From Gallaecimonas sp045291545 (GTDB lineage Bacteria; Pseudomonadota; Gammaproteobacteria; Enterobacterales; Gallaecimonadaceae), in NCBI RefSeq assembly GCF_045291545.1, contig NZ_CP149514.1, positions 1,612,001 to 1,676,000 of the forward strand: a stretch of DNA of 64,000 nt, given 5' to 3'. The notes under the pieces are model-generated. The model searched no databases. It saw only the letters and a program-made list of their open reading frames with translations, and was not told where the DNA came from. The translations under genes and the position numbers were made by a program. Shown one piece after another: positions 51,826 to 60,560 of the stretch. The stretch's first letter is position 1; each line of letters opens with the position of its first letter.

Positions 51826-52677
51826 TTAACGCCCGCCGGTGTTGAGTACCGGTTGGGGCTGCGCTTCACCACAAAGCACCACCAGCAGGTTCGACACCAT
51901 GTCAGCCTTGCGTTCGTCATCCAATTGCACAATGTCTTCCTGGCTGAGTTTTTCCAGCGCCATCTGCACCATCGATACTGCGCCTTCAACCACTTGCGCC
52001 CTGGCCGCCACCACTGCCGCCGCCTGTTGCCGACGCAACATCGCAGAGGCAATTTCCGGCGCATACGCCAGGTGGGAGATCCGGGCTTCAATGACATCCA
52101 CGCCGGCTTTGTTCAAGCGCGCCTGAATTTCACCTTTGAGTTTGTCAGCAATATCCTGGGTATGGCTGCGTAGCGACATCTGCCCGTCCTGATGCTGATC
52201 ATAAGGGTAAGACGTCGCCAGATTTCGCACCGCCGCTTCCGACTGAATGGACACAAAATCCTCGAAGTCATCCACCTCAAAGACCGCCTCGTAGGTATCA
52301 ACAACCCGCCAAACCACCACTGCTGCTATTTCGATGGGGTTACCGGTTTCGTCGTTAACCTTGAGTTTGTCACTTTCAAAGTTGCGAACCCGCAGCGAGA
52401 CTCGCTGTTTGGAGTAAAACGGGTTAGCCCAGCGCAGCCCTGGTGTCACCACAGTGCCGGTATAGCTGCCAAATAGCTGCAGCACCTTGGCGTCATTGGG
52501 CGCAACCATGAAAAACCCAAACAGGCAGACAAAAGCTATCAGCCCTAACAGCAACGCCAGCACTTTTACAAAACCAACCGGTACCGCCACGATCACCACC
52601 GCACAGCTCACCATCACTACCGGTAGCAGTACCAGCATGACAAAACCGGACGGTACATTTCGACGTTTTTCACTCAT
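51826..52677 (-). CDS. SPFH/Band 7 domain membrane protein
   Basis: A 283-residue protein with two N-terminal membrane helices (about residues 12-55) and an SPFH (stomatin/prohibitin/flotillin) domain: NDAKVLQLFGSYTGTV, RVRNFESDKLKVNDETGNPIEIAAVVVW and YEAVFEVDDFEDFVSIQSEAAVRNLA, then a helical region ending near QEDIVQLDDERKADM. Such proteins scaffold membrane microdomains or protease regulation. The partner here is unknown, and no NfeD gene is adjacent. Ribosome site GGAG upstream of the ATG. Confidence 0.9.
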   Translation of the reverse strand: MSEKRRNVPSGFVMLVLLPVVMVSCAVVIVAVPVGFVKVLALLLGLIAFVCLFGFFMVAPNDAKVLQLFGSYTGTVVTPGLRWANPFYSKQRVSLRVRNFESDKLKVNDETGNPIEIAAVVVWRVVDTYEAVFEVDDFEDFVSIQSEAAVRNLATSYPYDQHQDGQMSLRSHTQDIADKLKGEIQARLNKAGVDVIEARISHLAYAPEIASAMLRRQQAAAVVAARAQVVEGAVSMVQMALEKLSQEDIVQLDDERKADMVSNLLVVLCGEAQPQPVLNTGGR

Positions 52678-52796
52678 GGTGTTGTCTCCTTACCCATCTG
52701 CACCTATGGCAAAGCAAAACGCCATTAATAGCAAGAAAGATTGTCGTAGCCCTAGTGCCTTTGGCATGCTTAACCGAGATCTAATAAGGACTGTTC

Positions 52797-53843
52797 ATGA
52801 CACTGCCGTTTATTATCAAGGCAGGCGCCAGCGCTAAAGCGCGCCTGTTGGCCGAAGGCTTTTCACCAACACTGTTCAGCGCCATGTTGGGCGCCTCCGG
52901 CGGCCCCAAGTGGTTTATTCTCTCCGGCCTCGATCGCTACCTGGCGGCGGAATTTTTACCGGCCAGCCAGCGGCCAATTGATTTGTTGGGTAGCTCGGTG
53001 GGCGGCTGGCGAATGGCCGCCCACGCCAGCGACAAACCGGTTGCGGCTCTGACCCGTTTTCGTGATTTTTATCACCACCTCACCTACAGCAAGAACGCCG
53101 ATGCCAGGGAGATATCAGACTCCAGCCGCGCCATGGTACAAACTCTGCTGGCCGAACAAGGGGCCGCGACTATCGTCAATAACCCGCAGCGGCGGCTCAA
53201 TATCATTACCGCAGGTTGCAAAGGGCTGGTGCGCTTTGAGCGCAAACCGGTGCAACTGTTGGGGTTGGGTCTGGCGGCGGCAGCCAACTTGTTGTCACGG
53301 CGCCAGTTGCAGCACTTTTTTACCCGCACCGTGCTGCATGCCGGAGCCAAACCCCATTGGTTTTCCACCACTGATTTGCCTACCGAATACTTGCCGCTGA
53401 GCACGCACAATCTGGCCGCCGCTCTGGAAGCCACCGGTGCCATTCCCATGGCGCTGGAAGGCGTCACCATGCCCGGCAGCCGTCAACCGCTGCACCGCGA
53501 TGGTGGCATCATCGATTACCATTTTGATTTGCCGTTACAACCCGATGGCCTGGTGCTGTATCCACATTTTTATGACCGGGCCATTCCCGGCTGGTTTGAT
53601 AAGTCCCTGCGCTGGCGCCAACCACAAGCGCAACACTATGACCAAGTTGTGATGATCGCGCCGTCACCGACCCTGGTGGCCAGCCTGCCTTATCAAAAAA
53701 TTGCTGATCGTAAAGACTTTGTTCACCTGGATGACAAGACCCGCATTGCTTACTGGCAAGCGGTGATCGACGCCAGTAACCGCCTGGCAGACAGCTTTGC
53801 TGCCAGCCTCAAAAATGATAGCTGGCGCCAAGCCCTGCTGTGA
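52797..53843 (+). CDS. patatin-like phospholipase family protein
   Basis: A 348-residue soluble hydrolase-like protein. LGASGGPKWFILSGLDRY near residue 32 resembles the oxyanion loop, LLGSSVGGWRMAA near 63 carries the nucleophile GxSxG, and LHRDGGIIDYHFD near 227 holds the dyad's Asp in a DGG motif. All three elements of the patatin Ser-Asp dyad appear present. Acts probably on lipid esters in the cytoplasm. Substrate unknown. Preceded by AAGGA. Confidence 0.82.
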   Translation: MTLPFIIKAGASAKARLLAEGFSPTLFSAMLGASGGPKWFILSGLDRYLAAEFLPASQRPIDLLGSSVGGWRMAAHASDKPVAALTRFRDFYHHLTYSKNADAREISDSSRAMVQTLLAEQGAATIVNNPQRRLNIITAGCKGLVRFERKPVQLLGLGLAAAANLLSRRQLQHFFTRTVLHAGAKPHWFSTTDLPTEYLPLSTHNLAAALEATGAIPMALEGVTMPGSRQPLHRDGGIIDYHFDLPLQPDGLVLYPHFYDRAIPGWFDKSLRWRQPQAQHYDQVVMIAPSPTLVASLPYQKIADRKDFVHLDDKTRIAYWQAVIDASNRLADSFAASLKNDSWRQALL

Positions 53844-53901
53844 GCTGTGCTATGCTGCGCCGCCACAACCCTACAACAATAAAACAGCATCAGGAGTAAC
53901 C

Positions 53902-54666
53902 ATGCGACGCCCACTGGTGATGGGAAACTGGAAGCTCAATGGCAGCCTGGCGATGGTCCGGCAGCTATTAGCCGATCTACAGGCCCCGGCAGCACAAGCC
54001 GAGGCAGTCAAAGTGGCAGTTTGCCCCCCCTTTGTTTATCTGCCCGAAGCCGCCCGGCTACTCGCTGACAGTGTGATAGCACTGGGTGCCCAGGATTGCA
54101 GCAGCCACGCTAACGGCGCTTTTACCGGCGAAGTTGCCGCCAACATGCTGGCCGAACATGCCGTGAGCTATGTGCTGGTTGGCCATTCCGAGCGACGGGC
54201 ATTACACGGTGAAACCGATGCCATCGTGGCCAGTAAGTTCCAGGCGGCTCAGGCCGCCGGCCTGACGCCGGTACTGTGCGTCGGTGAAACCCTCAATGAG
54301 CGTCAGCAAGGGTTGACCGAACAGGTCATCGGCCAGCAGTTACAAGCGGTATTGCAACACACCGACACCGCAGCGCTGGGTAACGCGGTGATCGCGTACG
54401 AGCCGGTCTGGGCTATTGGTACCGGCCAGGCTGCCGCCCCTGAAGACGCCCAGGCCGTTCATCAGTTCATCCGCCAGCAACTGGCCAGCGCCAGCAGTGC
54501 CAATGTTGCTGAACAACTGGCCATCCTTTACGGCGGCTCGGTCAATGCACAAAACGCTGCCGCCCTCTTTGCAATGGCCGATATCGATGGTGCTCTGGTC
54601 GGCGGCGCCGCCCTCGATGCCAGTGCCTTTGCCGGTATCATTAACGCCGCCCAGCAAGCCGGTTAA
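53902..54666 (+). CDS. tpiA: triosephosphate isomerase
   Basis: A 254-residue TIM-barrel enzyme of glycolysis and gluconeogenesis. MGNWKLNGSLA holds the Asn and catalytic Lys near residue 11, VLVGHSERRALHGE the catalytic His near 96, IAYEPVWAIGTGQAA the catalytic Glu near 168, and YGGSVNAQNAAALFA the phosphate loop near 212. The start at 53902 follows CAGGAG. The longer frame upstream overlaps the patatin-like gene and is not coding. Confidence 0.95.
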   Translation: MRRPLVMGNWKLNGSLAMVRQLLADLQAPAAQAEAVKVAVCPPFVYLPEAARLLADSVIALGAQDCSSHANGAFTGEVAANMLAEHAVSYVLVGHSERRALHGETDAIVASKFQAAQAAGLTPVLCVGETLNERQQGLTEQVIGQQLQAVLQHTDTAALGNAVIAYEPVWAIGTGQAAAPEDAQAVHQFIRQQLASASSANVAEQLAILYGGSVNAQNAAALFAMADIDGALVGGAALDASAFAGIINAAQQAG

Positions 54667-54686
54667 TCACACGAAGTGCTTGCTCC

Positions 54687-54727
54687 ACCGGGCGCAGATG
54701 ACTAGGATCGCCCGGTTTGGCTTTTTT
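54687..54727 (+). terminator. weak terminator after tpiA
   Basis: ACCGGGCG and CGCCCGGT, perfect eight-base arms with a 14-base loop, followed six bases later by TTTTTT. The T-run is displaced, so efficiency is doubtful. Confidence 0.4.
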
Positions 54728-54765
54728 GCTGCGCGCAGCGTTACCTCAATAACAAGGACACACAG

Positions 54766-55698
54766 ATGGCTTCCATTCCTCACATCGACATGAGTCGCTA
54801 TGACAGTGATTTTGACGGTCTGGTCAAAGACATTGGCGAAGGCTATAGCTCCTTCGGTTTTATCGCCCTGACCAACCATGGCGTGAGTGACGAAACAATT
54901 CACCAGGCGCTGGACATTACCCGTGAACTGTTTGCGCTTCCTGATGACGTGAAAAAGCAGTACTACCTGGAAGGTAAAGGTGGCGCCCGTGGTTACACCC
55001 CCTTTGGTACTGAAATTGCCAAAGATGCCAAGCATGTCGATCTAAAAGAATTCTGGCATGTCGGCCGGGAGCTGGACGACAGTCAGGCACAAGCCAATAT
55101 GCTGCCCAACATCTGGCCGGCAGAAGTGCCCGCCTTCAAACCACGGATGCTGGCGCTGTACAAGGCACTGGATGAGTTGGGTAATAAGGTATTGGACGCT
55201 CTGGCGGTGTATCTGCAGCAGCCCCGCAACTACTTCCGCGACAAAGTTGATGTAGGTAACTCTATTTTGCGGCCCCTGCACTACCCGCCCATCATTGATG
55301 AAGGTACACCGTCTGTACGGGCCGCCGCCCATGAAGACATCAATGTACTGACTCTGCTGGTGGGCTCACGCGAGCCTGGCCTGGAAGTGCTGGCCAAAGA
55401 CGGTAGCTGGATCCCGGTAACCATCATCGAAGGCGCGATTATCTGTAATATCGGTGACATGATGCAGCGGTTGACTAACTACCACCTGCCGTCAACCACG
55501 CACCGGGTGGTTAACCCACCGGCCCCCTATTCCAGCAGCTCTCGCTACTCCATTCCGTTTTTCCTGCACTTCAATTCGGACTTTGTGATTGATGCCCTGG
55601 ATAGTTGCATTGATGAAACGCATCCGAAAAAGGATGCCCCCATCACCGCAGATGACTACCTGATGGAACGACTGCGGGAGATTGGCCTAGTTAAGTAA
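54766..55698 (+). CDS. isopenicillin N synthase-like 2-oxoglutarate/Fe(II) dioxygenase
   Basis: A 310-residue non-heme iron oxygenase. The N-terminal DIOX_N-like part (VKDIGEGYSSFGFIALTNHGVS) is followed by the double-stranded beta-helix with iron ligands AAHEDINVLTLL (His-x-Asp near 188) and the distal His in STTHRVVNPP near 245. The Arg-x-Ser of SSRYSIPFF binds 2-oxoglutarate. No beta-lactam genes accompany it. In bacteria such proteins oxidise various metabolites, and this one's substrate is unknown. Closed by a terminator. Confidence 0.88.
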   Translation: MASIPHIDMSRYDSDFDGLVKDIGEGYSSFGFIALTNHGVSDETIHQALDITRELFALPDDVKKQYYLEGKGGARGYTPFGTEIAKDAKHVDLKEFWHVGRELDDSQAQANMLPNIWPAEVPAFKPRMLALYKALDELGNKVLDALAVYLQQPRNYFRDKVDVGNSILRPLHYPPIIDEGTPSVRAAAHEDINVLTLLVGSREPGLEVLAKDGSWIPVTIIEGAIICNIGDMMQRLTNYHLPSTTHRVVNPPAPYSSSSRYSIPFFLHFNSDFVIDALDSCIDETHPKKDAPITADDYLMERLREIGLVK

Positions 55699-55714
55699 CC
55701 GGGCTGTTATCGTC

Positions 55715-55740
55715 AAAAAGGCGCCGCTGGCGCCTTTTTT
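55715..55740 (+). terminator. terminator of the dioxygenase gene
   Basis: AAAGGCGCC - GCT - GGCGCCTTT stem then T-run. Confidence 0.87.
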
Positions 55741-55745
55741 ATTGC

Positions 55746-55990
55746 AAAAAAAACGGCTTCCAAATGGAAGCCGCGAGAGTGCGTTTTTAACCGCTGGTAT
55801 GCCAGGGTTGATATCGCGATGCGGCGTTGTCAATCAAGCCCTTGAGTTCGGCTCTCCCTCTCCCTTGCCAAGTTTACCGAGGTAAACTCGTTCCGAAGCA
55901 ACGGCTTTATTGCCAACGCTCAGTCAGGTTGCTCCCAGTGCCCAACAAAGGCATGATAAACCCATGAGATTTTTATGATCTTTTTATTTC
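55746..55990 (-). ncRNA. possible small RNA ending in an orphan minus-strand terminator
   Basis: The 318-bp gap before the CadC-like gene holds CGGCTTCC - ATTT - GGAAGCCG followed by eight T on the minus strand (55746-55773), a strong intrinsic terminator. No minus-strand protein gene lies upstream of it. The region up to about 55990 contains two further hairpins (AGTTTAC/GTAAACT at about 55870-55890; TCAAG/CTTGA near 55835-55845) and several GGA/GGGA motifs (AAGGGAGAGGGAG), but only minimal frames. I infer an independent transcript of roughly 150-220 bases with an undefined 5' end. Csr-like binding is only a guess. Confidence 0.38.
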
Positions 55991-56016
55991 AACAATAAAA
56001 ACAAAGAGATAAATAG

Positions 56017-58128
56017 TTGCCAGATAGCGAAAATCTGATCCAGGAACACCTCAGCGCCTTCCGTATCGGCCCCTGGCTGGTACGCCCGGCACTGAACTTG
56101 CTCAGCCAGGGAGAAATGGAAATCACCCTGGAACCTCGCGCTATGGCCATTTTACTGATGCTGGCCCGTCACGCCGGCCAGGTTGTCAGCCGCGAACAGT
56201 TACTCGATGAAGCCTGGTCAGACGTAGTGGTGTCTGATAATGCTTTGAATCAGTTCATTGTCAAACTGCGCCGGGCACTGGGGGATGATGCCAAAAACCC
56301 CCACTTTATTGTGACCGTTCCGAAAAAAGGTTACCGGCTGGTAGCGCCTGTAGCAGATGCCGTACTGGAAGCCCCTCGCCTGCCCCGTTCCCTGCGAGAT
56401 AAAAAGCGGCTACTACCGCGCCGCCCTCCCTGGTGGAGCTACCTGCTGGTTTTGGCGTTGCTGGCGCCACTGGCCAGCAAGCTGCTGCGAGAGCTGGCAC
56501 TGAATCAGGGATTTAAAGAAAAGATGACGCTGACTGACCTACCGGGCCAAAAAAGCGGAGCTCAATTTTCACCCGATAGCCGTTACCTGGTATTTAGCTA
56601 CCGCCAGCAACAACAGCCGCATCAATTGATGCTGCAAAAGTTGCCCGCTGCAGGGACCCACTCGGTAGCCGAGCCGGTGCCGCTGAGCGGTGAGGATGCT
56701 GATCGGCTGTCACCCAGCTGGTCACCAGATGGCAAACAACTGGCATATGTTTGGCGCCAGGGCCATCAATGCGAGATCCGTCTGGCCAACCTTGACCGCC
56801 AAAACGGGCAACTCACGGCGGTGCAGCGGGTGGTCAGTTGCCATTACGACAACACCCAAACCATGGTGCGTTTTGGCAAGGATAATCAAACGCTGTTTTA
56901 TAACAGCCGGCAAAGCCCAGAGCGCCCTTACCAGGTTTACCGGCTGCGCCTGGCCACCGGTTATCAAGTACCGCTGACCAACCCGATGGAGCCCGGTGCT
57001 GGCGATGTGGCTTTTTTCCTGTCTCCGGGGGGCCAACAGTTGGCGGTGCTTCGCGATCTACGCTGGCGTAAGCATGAAGTACTGTTCTTGGATGCTGGCA
57101 GCGGTGAGCGGCAACTGACCATTGATATGGGTAAACATTTACACCATAACGGTTTTAGCTGGGCGGAGGACAACCGCCACTATTATCTGGTCAGCGAGCC
57201 GGGCAAACTCGAGCGCATGGATGACTATTTATTGTCCCAGACCGTGCTGGCTGACCGGCCGATCAACCAGCCGGTTTACGACCGCCATGGCGATCAACTG
57301 CTGGTCACCGACGGCGAGGCCGAACGGGACATATACCGTATTGCTAACCCGTATTTCACTCCTCACGCCAAAGCCGTGCCGGTAGTCGACTCCGACGCCG
57401 ATGAATACGCCCCCTCTTTTGCGAGCGATAACAAGACACTGTATTTTGTTTCCCGCCGCTCCGGTGTCAGCCAGTACTGGCGGCTACAGGGCAAGCTGCA
57501 ACTGCAGCTCACCAGCTTCAGTGAAGACAAACATCTTGGCCAGCTGCATATTCAGGGGCAACTGGCGATCAGTGACGGTGATGATGCCTTGCGGCGTTTT
57601 GACAGCCGTGACAGCCACTGGCAAATGACCAAGATGCTGGCCAAGTACAAAGCCAGCAACCCACGCTGGAGCCGGGACGGTAAACACCTGTATTTTGCGT
57701 CACATCACAGTGGTGACTGGCAGATCTGGCGCTGGAACAAGGCCTCCGGCAAGGCTCAGCAAATTACTCAGGGTGGCGGCTATTGCGCTCAGCCTGATGC
57801 CCGTGAACATTACCTGTACCTGACCCGGGTGCACCGCCCTGGCCTGTGGCGCATGGACTTGAGCAACGGTCAGGTGTCAGAAGTAGGCACCAATATTACC
57901 TGGCAGCGCTGTGATGGCTGGCAAGTTGCCGGGGGCGGCATTTACTATTTGACTGATCGCGGCGAGCAGCACTTGCACCGCTATGATTTGGCTACCGGCA
58001 GTATCGCCGAGATCCTCGACCTCAATGGCAATCATGTCAGTCAATTTGATGTGTCATCAGACGAACGGCAGTTGGTCTATACCCAGTGGCGTCAACACCC
58101 GGCACAGTTCCTGTTGCTACGCCGCTGA
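56017..58128 (+). CDS. CadC-type membrane one-component regulator with TolB-like sensor part
   Basis: A 703-residue protein. Residues 13-112 are an OmpR/CadC winged helix (ITLEPRAMAILLMLARHAGQVVSREQLLDEAW, NALNQFIVKLRRALGD, FIVTVPKKGYRLVAP). A basic stretch and one membrane helix (about 138-157) lead to a large periplasmic domain of TolB/WD40-like beta-propeller repeats (FSPDSRYLVFSY, SPSWSPDGKQLAYVW, PRWSRDGKHLYFASH). It probably senses a periplasmic signal and binds DNA directly. The start codon appears to be TTG (AAAGAGAT upstream). The OmpA-family gene 128 bp downstream may be a target, but this is speculation. Confidence 0.87.
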   Translation: MPDSENLIQEHLSAFRIGPWLVRPALNLLSQGEMEITLEPRAMAILLMLARHAGQVVSREQLLDEAWSDVVVSDNALNQFIVKLRRALGDDAKNPHFIVTVPKKGYRLVAPVADAVLEAPRLPRSLRDKKRLLPRRPPWWSYLLVLALLAPLASKLLRELALNQGFKEKMTLTDLPGQKSGAQFSPDSRYLVFSYRQQQQPHQLMLQKLPAAGTHSVAEPVPLSGEDADRLSPSWSPDGKQLAYVWRQGHQCEIRLANLDRQNGQLTAVQRVVSCHYDNTQTMVRFGKDNQTLFYNSRQSPERPYQVYRLRLATGYQVPLTNPMEPGAGDVAFFLSPGGQQLAVLRDLRWRKHEVLFLDAGSGERQLTIDMGKHLHHNGFSWAEDNRHYYLVSEPGKLERMDDYLLSQTVLADRPINQPVYDRHGDQLLVTDGEAERDIYRIANPYFTPHAKAVPVVDSDADEYAPSFASDNKTLYFVSRRSGVSQYWRLQGKLQLQLTSFSEDKHLGQLHIQGQLAISDGDDALRRFDSRDSHWQMTKMLAKYKASNPRWSRDGKHLYFASHHSGDWQIWRWNKASGKAQQITQGGGYCAQPDAREHYLYLTRVHRPGLWRMDLSNGQVSEVGTNITWQRCDGWQVAGGGIYYLTDRGEQHLHRYDLATGSIAEILDLNGNHVSQFDVSSDERQLVYTQWRQHPAQFLLLRR

Positions 58129-58256
58129 ATGACTTAACCAAGGCTAAACCTAAATTTGAATTAGTTTCATAAAGATCAATACTTTGCCTAAAATGCGTGG
58201 CATGCAATCACGGTTAGATTGCTTTTTTGCCGCCTTTTGGCATGGAGAGATGATTT

Positions 58257-59336
58257 ATGACTCACGTTCGCGCTTTTTCCCCCCTGTTGCTGGCCGCTTT
58301 GGTGTCAGCCTCATTTACCGCTGCCGCTGCCAATCCCAGTAAGGATGAACTGGCCGGCCGGACTTACATCGGTGCCCATCTGGGTGCCATGGACTTGGAT
58401 CAGGACTACCACATCAGCAAGTTCGGTAATCCTTATCAGGTATCACAGAACTTCAAAGCCTTTGTGCCGGGTGTTGAGCTCGGCTACCGGCTGAACAAGG
58501 ACTGGGGTGTTCGTGGCTACTACGACTACCTGCAGGCCGATCTGCGTGGCACCGGCCGCTCTGGCTACGGTGACAGCTACGGTGTTGATGTGATTTATAA
58601 CATCGACAACACCTTCTATACCGGCCTGGGTTTGAACAGCACCAAAGTCGAAAACCGCCGTGACACCTTTGCCCGACTGACCGCCGGTGCACGTCACTTT
58701 GTGTCCGATAATCTGGCGCTAAAAGCCGAAGCCGCTGTACAGCAAAATGACTCCAACCTGACCAATGTCATTGCCAGCGTCGGCTTGCAGTACTTCTTTG
58801 GTGGCAGCAACCACTACAGCGCCCCAACACCGGCGCCACAGCCGGCTCCGGTAGCCCAACCGGTTGACTCTGACCACGATGGGGTTATCGATACGCAGGA
58901 TGCCTGCCCCGGCACACCAGCCGGTTATGCCGTCGACAGCCGTGGCTGTACCAAGTACCAAACGCAAACCGTTTCAGTAAAACTGCTGGTAAACTTCCCG
59001 GTGAACTCCGCCAAGGTGGCTCCTCAGTACTACCCGCAAATCGAGAAAGTTGCCAAGTTCATGAAGGATTTCCCGGAACTGAACGTGGTGATCGAAGGTT
59101 ATACCGATGACACTGGCGCCGCGAACTACAACCTGAAACTGTCTCAGCGTCGGGCCAAAGCAGTAGGTGATGTGCTGGCCAGCCAGTTCAATATTGACAA
59201 GAGCCGCATCAAAACCGTTGGTTATGGCGAAACCCGCCCCGCCGTTGAAGGCACCAGCAAGGCAGCACGGGCGGCTAACCGCCGTATCGAAGCCAAGCTG
59301 TCTGCCGAAAAGAAAGTACCGGAAGCCAAGAACTGA
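58257..59336 (+). CDS. OmpA family outer-membrane protein
   Basis: A 359-residue outer-membrane protein. After a signal peptide (about residues 1-25, ending FTAAAA), residues 34-192 form an eight-strand beta-barrel (TYIGAHLGAMDLDQDYH, GYRLNKDWGVRGYYDYL). A Pro-rich linker and one calcium-binding thrombospondin-3-type repeat (DSDHDGVIDTQDACPGTP near 205) follow. The OmpA C-terminal peptidoglycan-binding domain lies at about 240-345 (NVVIEGYTDDTGAANYNLKLSQRRAKAV). Length and order match OprF/OmpA-like porins of this group. It has its own terminator. Confidence 0.92.
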   Translation: MTHVRAFSPLLLAALVSASFTAAAANPSKDELAGRTYIGAHLGAMDLDQDYHISKFGNPYQVSQNFKAFVPGVELGYRLNKDWGVRGYYDYLQADLRGTGRSGYGDSYGVDVIYNIDNTFYTGLGLNSTKVENRRDTFARLTAGARHFVSDNLALKAEAAVQQNDSNLTNVIASVGLQYFFGGSNHYSAPTPAPQPAPVAQPVDSDHDGVIDTQDACPGTPAGYAVDSRGCTKYQTQTVSVKLLVNFPVNSAKVAPQYYPQIEKVAKFMKDFPELNVVIEGYTDDTGAANYNLKLSQRRAKAVGDVLASQFNIDKSRIKTVGYGETRPAVEGTSKAARAANRRIEAKLSAEKKVPEAKN

Positions 59337-59350
59337 GTTGACCGGTCAGC

Positions 59351-59376
59351 AAAGGGAGCTTAGGCTCCCTTTTTTT
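59351..59376 (+). terminator. terminator of the OmpA-family gene
   Basis: AAAGGGAGC - TTAG - GCTCCCTTT stem followed by a T-run, ending just before the next ATG. Confidence 0.87.
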
Positions 59377-59390
59377 ATGGGAGTAGGCTG

Positions 59391-59996
59391 ATGTTCAAAC
59401 CACTTCGCTGGCTGCTGCAGGGCTTTTTGATACTGGCTCCGCTGCTGCTGACCTTCTACCTGCTGTGGGCGCTCTATCACTACTTCAACAAACTGCTGTT
59501 TTTGCCGCTGGCCGGGCTTATCACACACTGGTCAGGGCAGCCACTGCCGGAATGGCTGGTGGCACCGGTAGGGCTGCTACTGACTTTACTACTGGTGATG
59601 ACCGTCGGGCTGCTGACCGGTAATTTATTGGGCCGCACGCTGTTTTGCTGGCTGGATAGGCTGGTCAACCGCTTACCGTTGGTGAAGTTGCTGTACAGCG
59701 CCATAAAAGACATCCTCGGCGCCGTTTTTGGCCAGGACAAGCGTTTTTCCAGCCCGGTGCTGGTGCGTCTTGGTGAGGGGGTTGAGGTGCTGGGCTTTAT
59801 TACCCGCGACGACTTATCTGATCTGGGCCTGGCCGATAAAGTCTCGGTCTATGTTCCACAGTCGTTCAATTTTGCCGGCAACCTGCTGCTGGTAGACAAG
59901 GACAAGATCACGGCGATAGCCAGCCCCGCGTCCGAGATCCTGCCGTTAATCATTTCCGGTGGCATCTCCCGGGAACGTCAGGGCCCTCAGGCCTGA
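59391..59996 (+). CDS. DUF502 family membrane protein
   Basis: A 201-residue inner-membrane protein with two helices (about residues 8-30 and 58-80) and a soluble C-terminal domain. LPLVKLLYSAIKDILGAVFG near 98 and LGFITRDDL near 140 match DUF502, as does the VYVPQSFNFAGNLLLV segment near 158. Function unknown. Its 3' end overlaps tail-to-tail by 10 bases with the metalloprotease-like gene. Confidence 0.86.
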   Translation: MFKPLRWLLQGFLILAPLLLTFYLLWALYHYFNKLLFLPLAGLITHWSGQPLPEWLVAPVGLLLTLLLVMTVGLLTGNLLGRTLFCWLDRLVNRLPLVKLLYSAIKDILGAVFGQDKRFSSPVLVRLGEGVEVLGFITRDDLSDLGLADKVSVYVPQSFNFAGNLLLVDKDKITAIASPASEILPLIISGGISRERQGPQA

Positions 59997-60460
59997 AGGT
60001 GCAAGCCCTTGGCAGTGCCACTGTCATCCGGTGCACCGGCCTGCTGGTATGCCTGTAACCGTTTATCCTGACGGCTCAGCTCAGCCTGAGCCTTAAGCAG
60101 CATCTGCTGGGCCTGGGCTGCAACCATGCGGTCTTGTGCCGAGGGTTGCGCTGGAGCCAGTGCAGCCGCAATGATGGTGCGGGCTTTGTTGATGGTTGCC
60201 TGTGGATCGCCAGCAACCTTGCCGGTATCAATACTGACTTCACCACCCACCGCATAACGCTGCCCGTCAGGGCCCCGCTGGTAAGAATACTGGGTGCCCT
60301 GCGCCAAAGCGCCCGCGGCACTGCGGTGAGCCTGTTCATGCGCCCGCACTTCCTGGTCACGGCTTTTTAACTGGCGCACCACCTTTTGCTGCTCGGCAAA
60401 AGGCTCTGCGGCAGAATGAGTATGGGTGGCGCTCAGTGGTGTCGATGTTGATATTTGCAC
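59987..60460 (-). CDS. SprA-related putative metalloprotease
   Basis: A 157-residue protein of the SprA-related family. VRQLKSRDQEVRAHEQAHRSAAG at residues about 28-50 contains the zinc-binding HEQAH motif (HExxH). YSYQRGPDGQRYAVGGEVSID follows, typical of the family, and then a Gln/Ala-rich helical tail. No signal peptide is seen. Peptidase activity is predicted from the motif only. Confidence 0.82.
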   Translation of the reverse strand: MQISTSTPLSATHTHSAAEPFAEQQKVVRQLKSRDQEVRAHEQAHRSAAGALAQGTQYSYQRGPDGQRYAVGGEVSIDTGKVAGDPQATINKARTIIAAALAPAQPSAQDRMVAAQAQQMLLKAQAELSRQDKRLQAYQQAGAPDDSGTAKGLHLQA

Positions 60461-60560
60461 TTGGTCAAAAACCGAGCAAAAGCCTGCTCTAACCTTACCT
60501 CGCCTTGCGCCCCTTTGCCACTCATGGTATCGGTGACATAACCGGAGCCCGGAGGTGGTG

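Noticed and set aside
54766..55698. Beta-lactam biosynthesis from the isopenicillin N synthase-like protein
   Set aside because: The family is broad, and no peptide synthetase or other beta-lactam gene is present.
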